DNA of 51,760 nt. Source: Gracilaria vermiculophylla. Taxonomy: Eukaryota; Rhodophyta; Florideophyceae; Gracilariales; Gracilariaceae. Where the stretch lies: NCBI GenBank assembly GCA_019155205.2, contig JAHNZQ020000172.1:1853464-1905223 (forward strand). Reading direction: 5' to 3'. Position numbers and translations under genes: made by a program. The stretch's first letter is position 1, and each line of letters begins with the position of its first letter. Shown here piece by piece: positions 51,132 to 51,760 of this stretch. The notes under the pieces are model-generated. The model was given only the letters and a program-made list of their open reading frames with translations. It did not search any database and had not been told where the DNA came from.

Positions 51132-51760
51132 TTGCCTGTTTGAAAAACAGATGAGCTTTCTGCGCTATACTCTCTTGTGACACAGGGTGCACAGTTAACC
51201 ATTTGAACTATCAACACGCCCCTCGCCCTGTACTTCCTTACAGAACAAGACCTCAAGCTTACAGTAACCTTTTTTGACCACTGCTGTACACATGTACAAT
51301 TTCTCAGGCTCCGGTCACTTCTGGGAATTGAACCCAGGGTCCTAGCATTTATCTGGGCCCATAAACTTATGAATTTCAGCGGATCAAAGGGAGAATTGAG
51401 TGGATGCAAAGGACGTTCGCCAGCTCTGGCTTGGATTTACTTGGAGGTGCCTCGAGGCCATCTTATATAGTGTTAAACGTGCACCAGCTCGATCAGAGTG
51501 TAACCTACACTATAGTTCAGGGACAATCAATACTACAAATCATATTAAACCAGTACATAAATGTGCTACCCACAATGTTACCCACAATTCAATATGGCTG
51601 ACAACAACAATGCACAACAAGGCACAAGTGATGTACAGAAAGGCGTATCCGTTATGTAAACTCACGAGAGCATGACTGTGCACAAATTCACGGATCCTGG
51701 GTGTCACCGTAATCCGGTTCCATACACAAGCAGCTATATGTGTCAGGAACAGCAATGCGC
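51132..51760. other. Unassigned sequence at the window end
   Basis: No supported gene. Frames at 51400-51675 have no motif. It contains a tRNA T-arm-like motif at 51321-51337 and a TATATAG at about 51465. Confidence 0.4.
51321..51337 (-). promoter_or_regulatory. tRNA T-arm / pol III B-box-like motif
   Basis: The minus strand reads CTGGG TTCAATT CCCAG: a perfect 5-bp stem around a canonical T-loop, which fits the B-box consensus GGTTCRANNCC. No complete cloverleaf and only a weak A-box were found upstream, so it may be a relic of a tRNA or of a tRNA-derived SINE. Confidence 0.4.

Noticed and set aside
1..51760. CRISPR arrays, operons or bacterial-type promoters
   Set aside because: No regularly spaced identical repeats; gene structure, TATA boxes and retrotransposons show a eukaryotic nuclear genome.

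Overview
The window looks like a piece of nuclear genome from a eukaryote with few introns and many transposons. The visible host genes are single open frames (subtilisin-like protease, Cys-rich secreted protein, C2H2 zinc-finger protein). Two of them have a clear TATA box about 100 bp upstream of the start. These genes sit in AT-rich spacer between blocks of decayed LTR retrotransposons. A red macroalga (Chondrus-like) would fit, but this is an inference from gene structure and transposon style; no marker gene proves it.

Layout. 1-14050 is nested transposable elements: the 3' end of a Ty3/Gypsy chromovirus (family A, copy A0), a Tc1/mariner transposase cut by its LTR, a near full-length but broken family A element (A1, 2504-11771) that itself holds a solo LTR, then a decayed PIF/Harbinger element with convergent genes. 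A minus-strand solo LTR with a perfect AACGT target duplication lies at 14424-14976. 14982-39480 is mostly host DNA: zinc-finger gene (16290-17039, -), a promoter-like block with a 21-bp phased TGACGTCA array, giant G tracts and a TATA box (21395-21705), the subtilisin-like protease (24991-26169, +), the last exon of a ZNHIT1/VPS71 homologue lying between inverted repeats (28559-29613, containing a 100-N gap), and a 42-cysteine secreted protein (32824-34026, -). 39992-46273 is a tandem LTR-internal-LTR-internal-LTR array of a second chromovirus (family B, minus strand), split by a family A solo LTR. 46274-51131 is the 3' half of a third family A copy (A3). The last 630 bp is unassigned sequence with a tRNA T-arm-like motif.

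Main point. Family A elements carry, downstream of integrase/chromodomain, a long ORF on the opposite strand to gag-pol. In A3 it spans about 697 codons with only four internal stops. The same frame is open in A0 and recognisable in A1. In a 120-bp stretch aligned without gaps, 12 of 16 differences between A0 and A3 are silent third-position changes in this antisense frame, which points to past selection on a real protein. I do not recognise its family.

Second points. The phased CRE-like array leads into a TATA box followed by about 340 nt without any ATG. The ZNHIT1-like exon lies inside a possible gene-capturing terminal-inverted-repeat element. Most identifiable premature stops in both retrotransposon families are of the CAG-to-TAG, CGA-to-TGA or TGG-to-TAG kind, as expected from cytosine deamination. 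No CRISPR array, rRNA or intact tRNA gene was seen.
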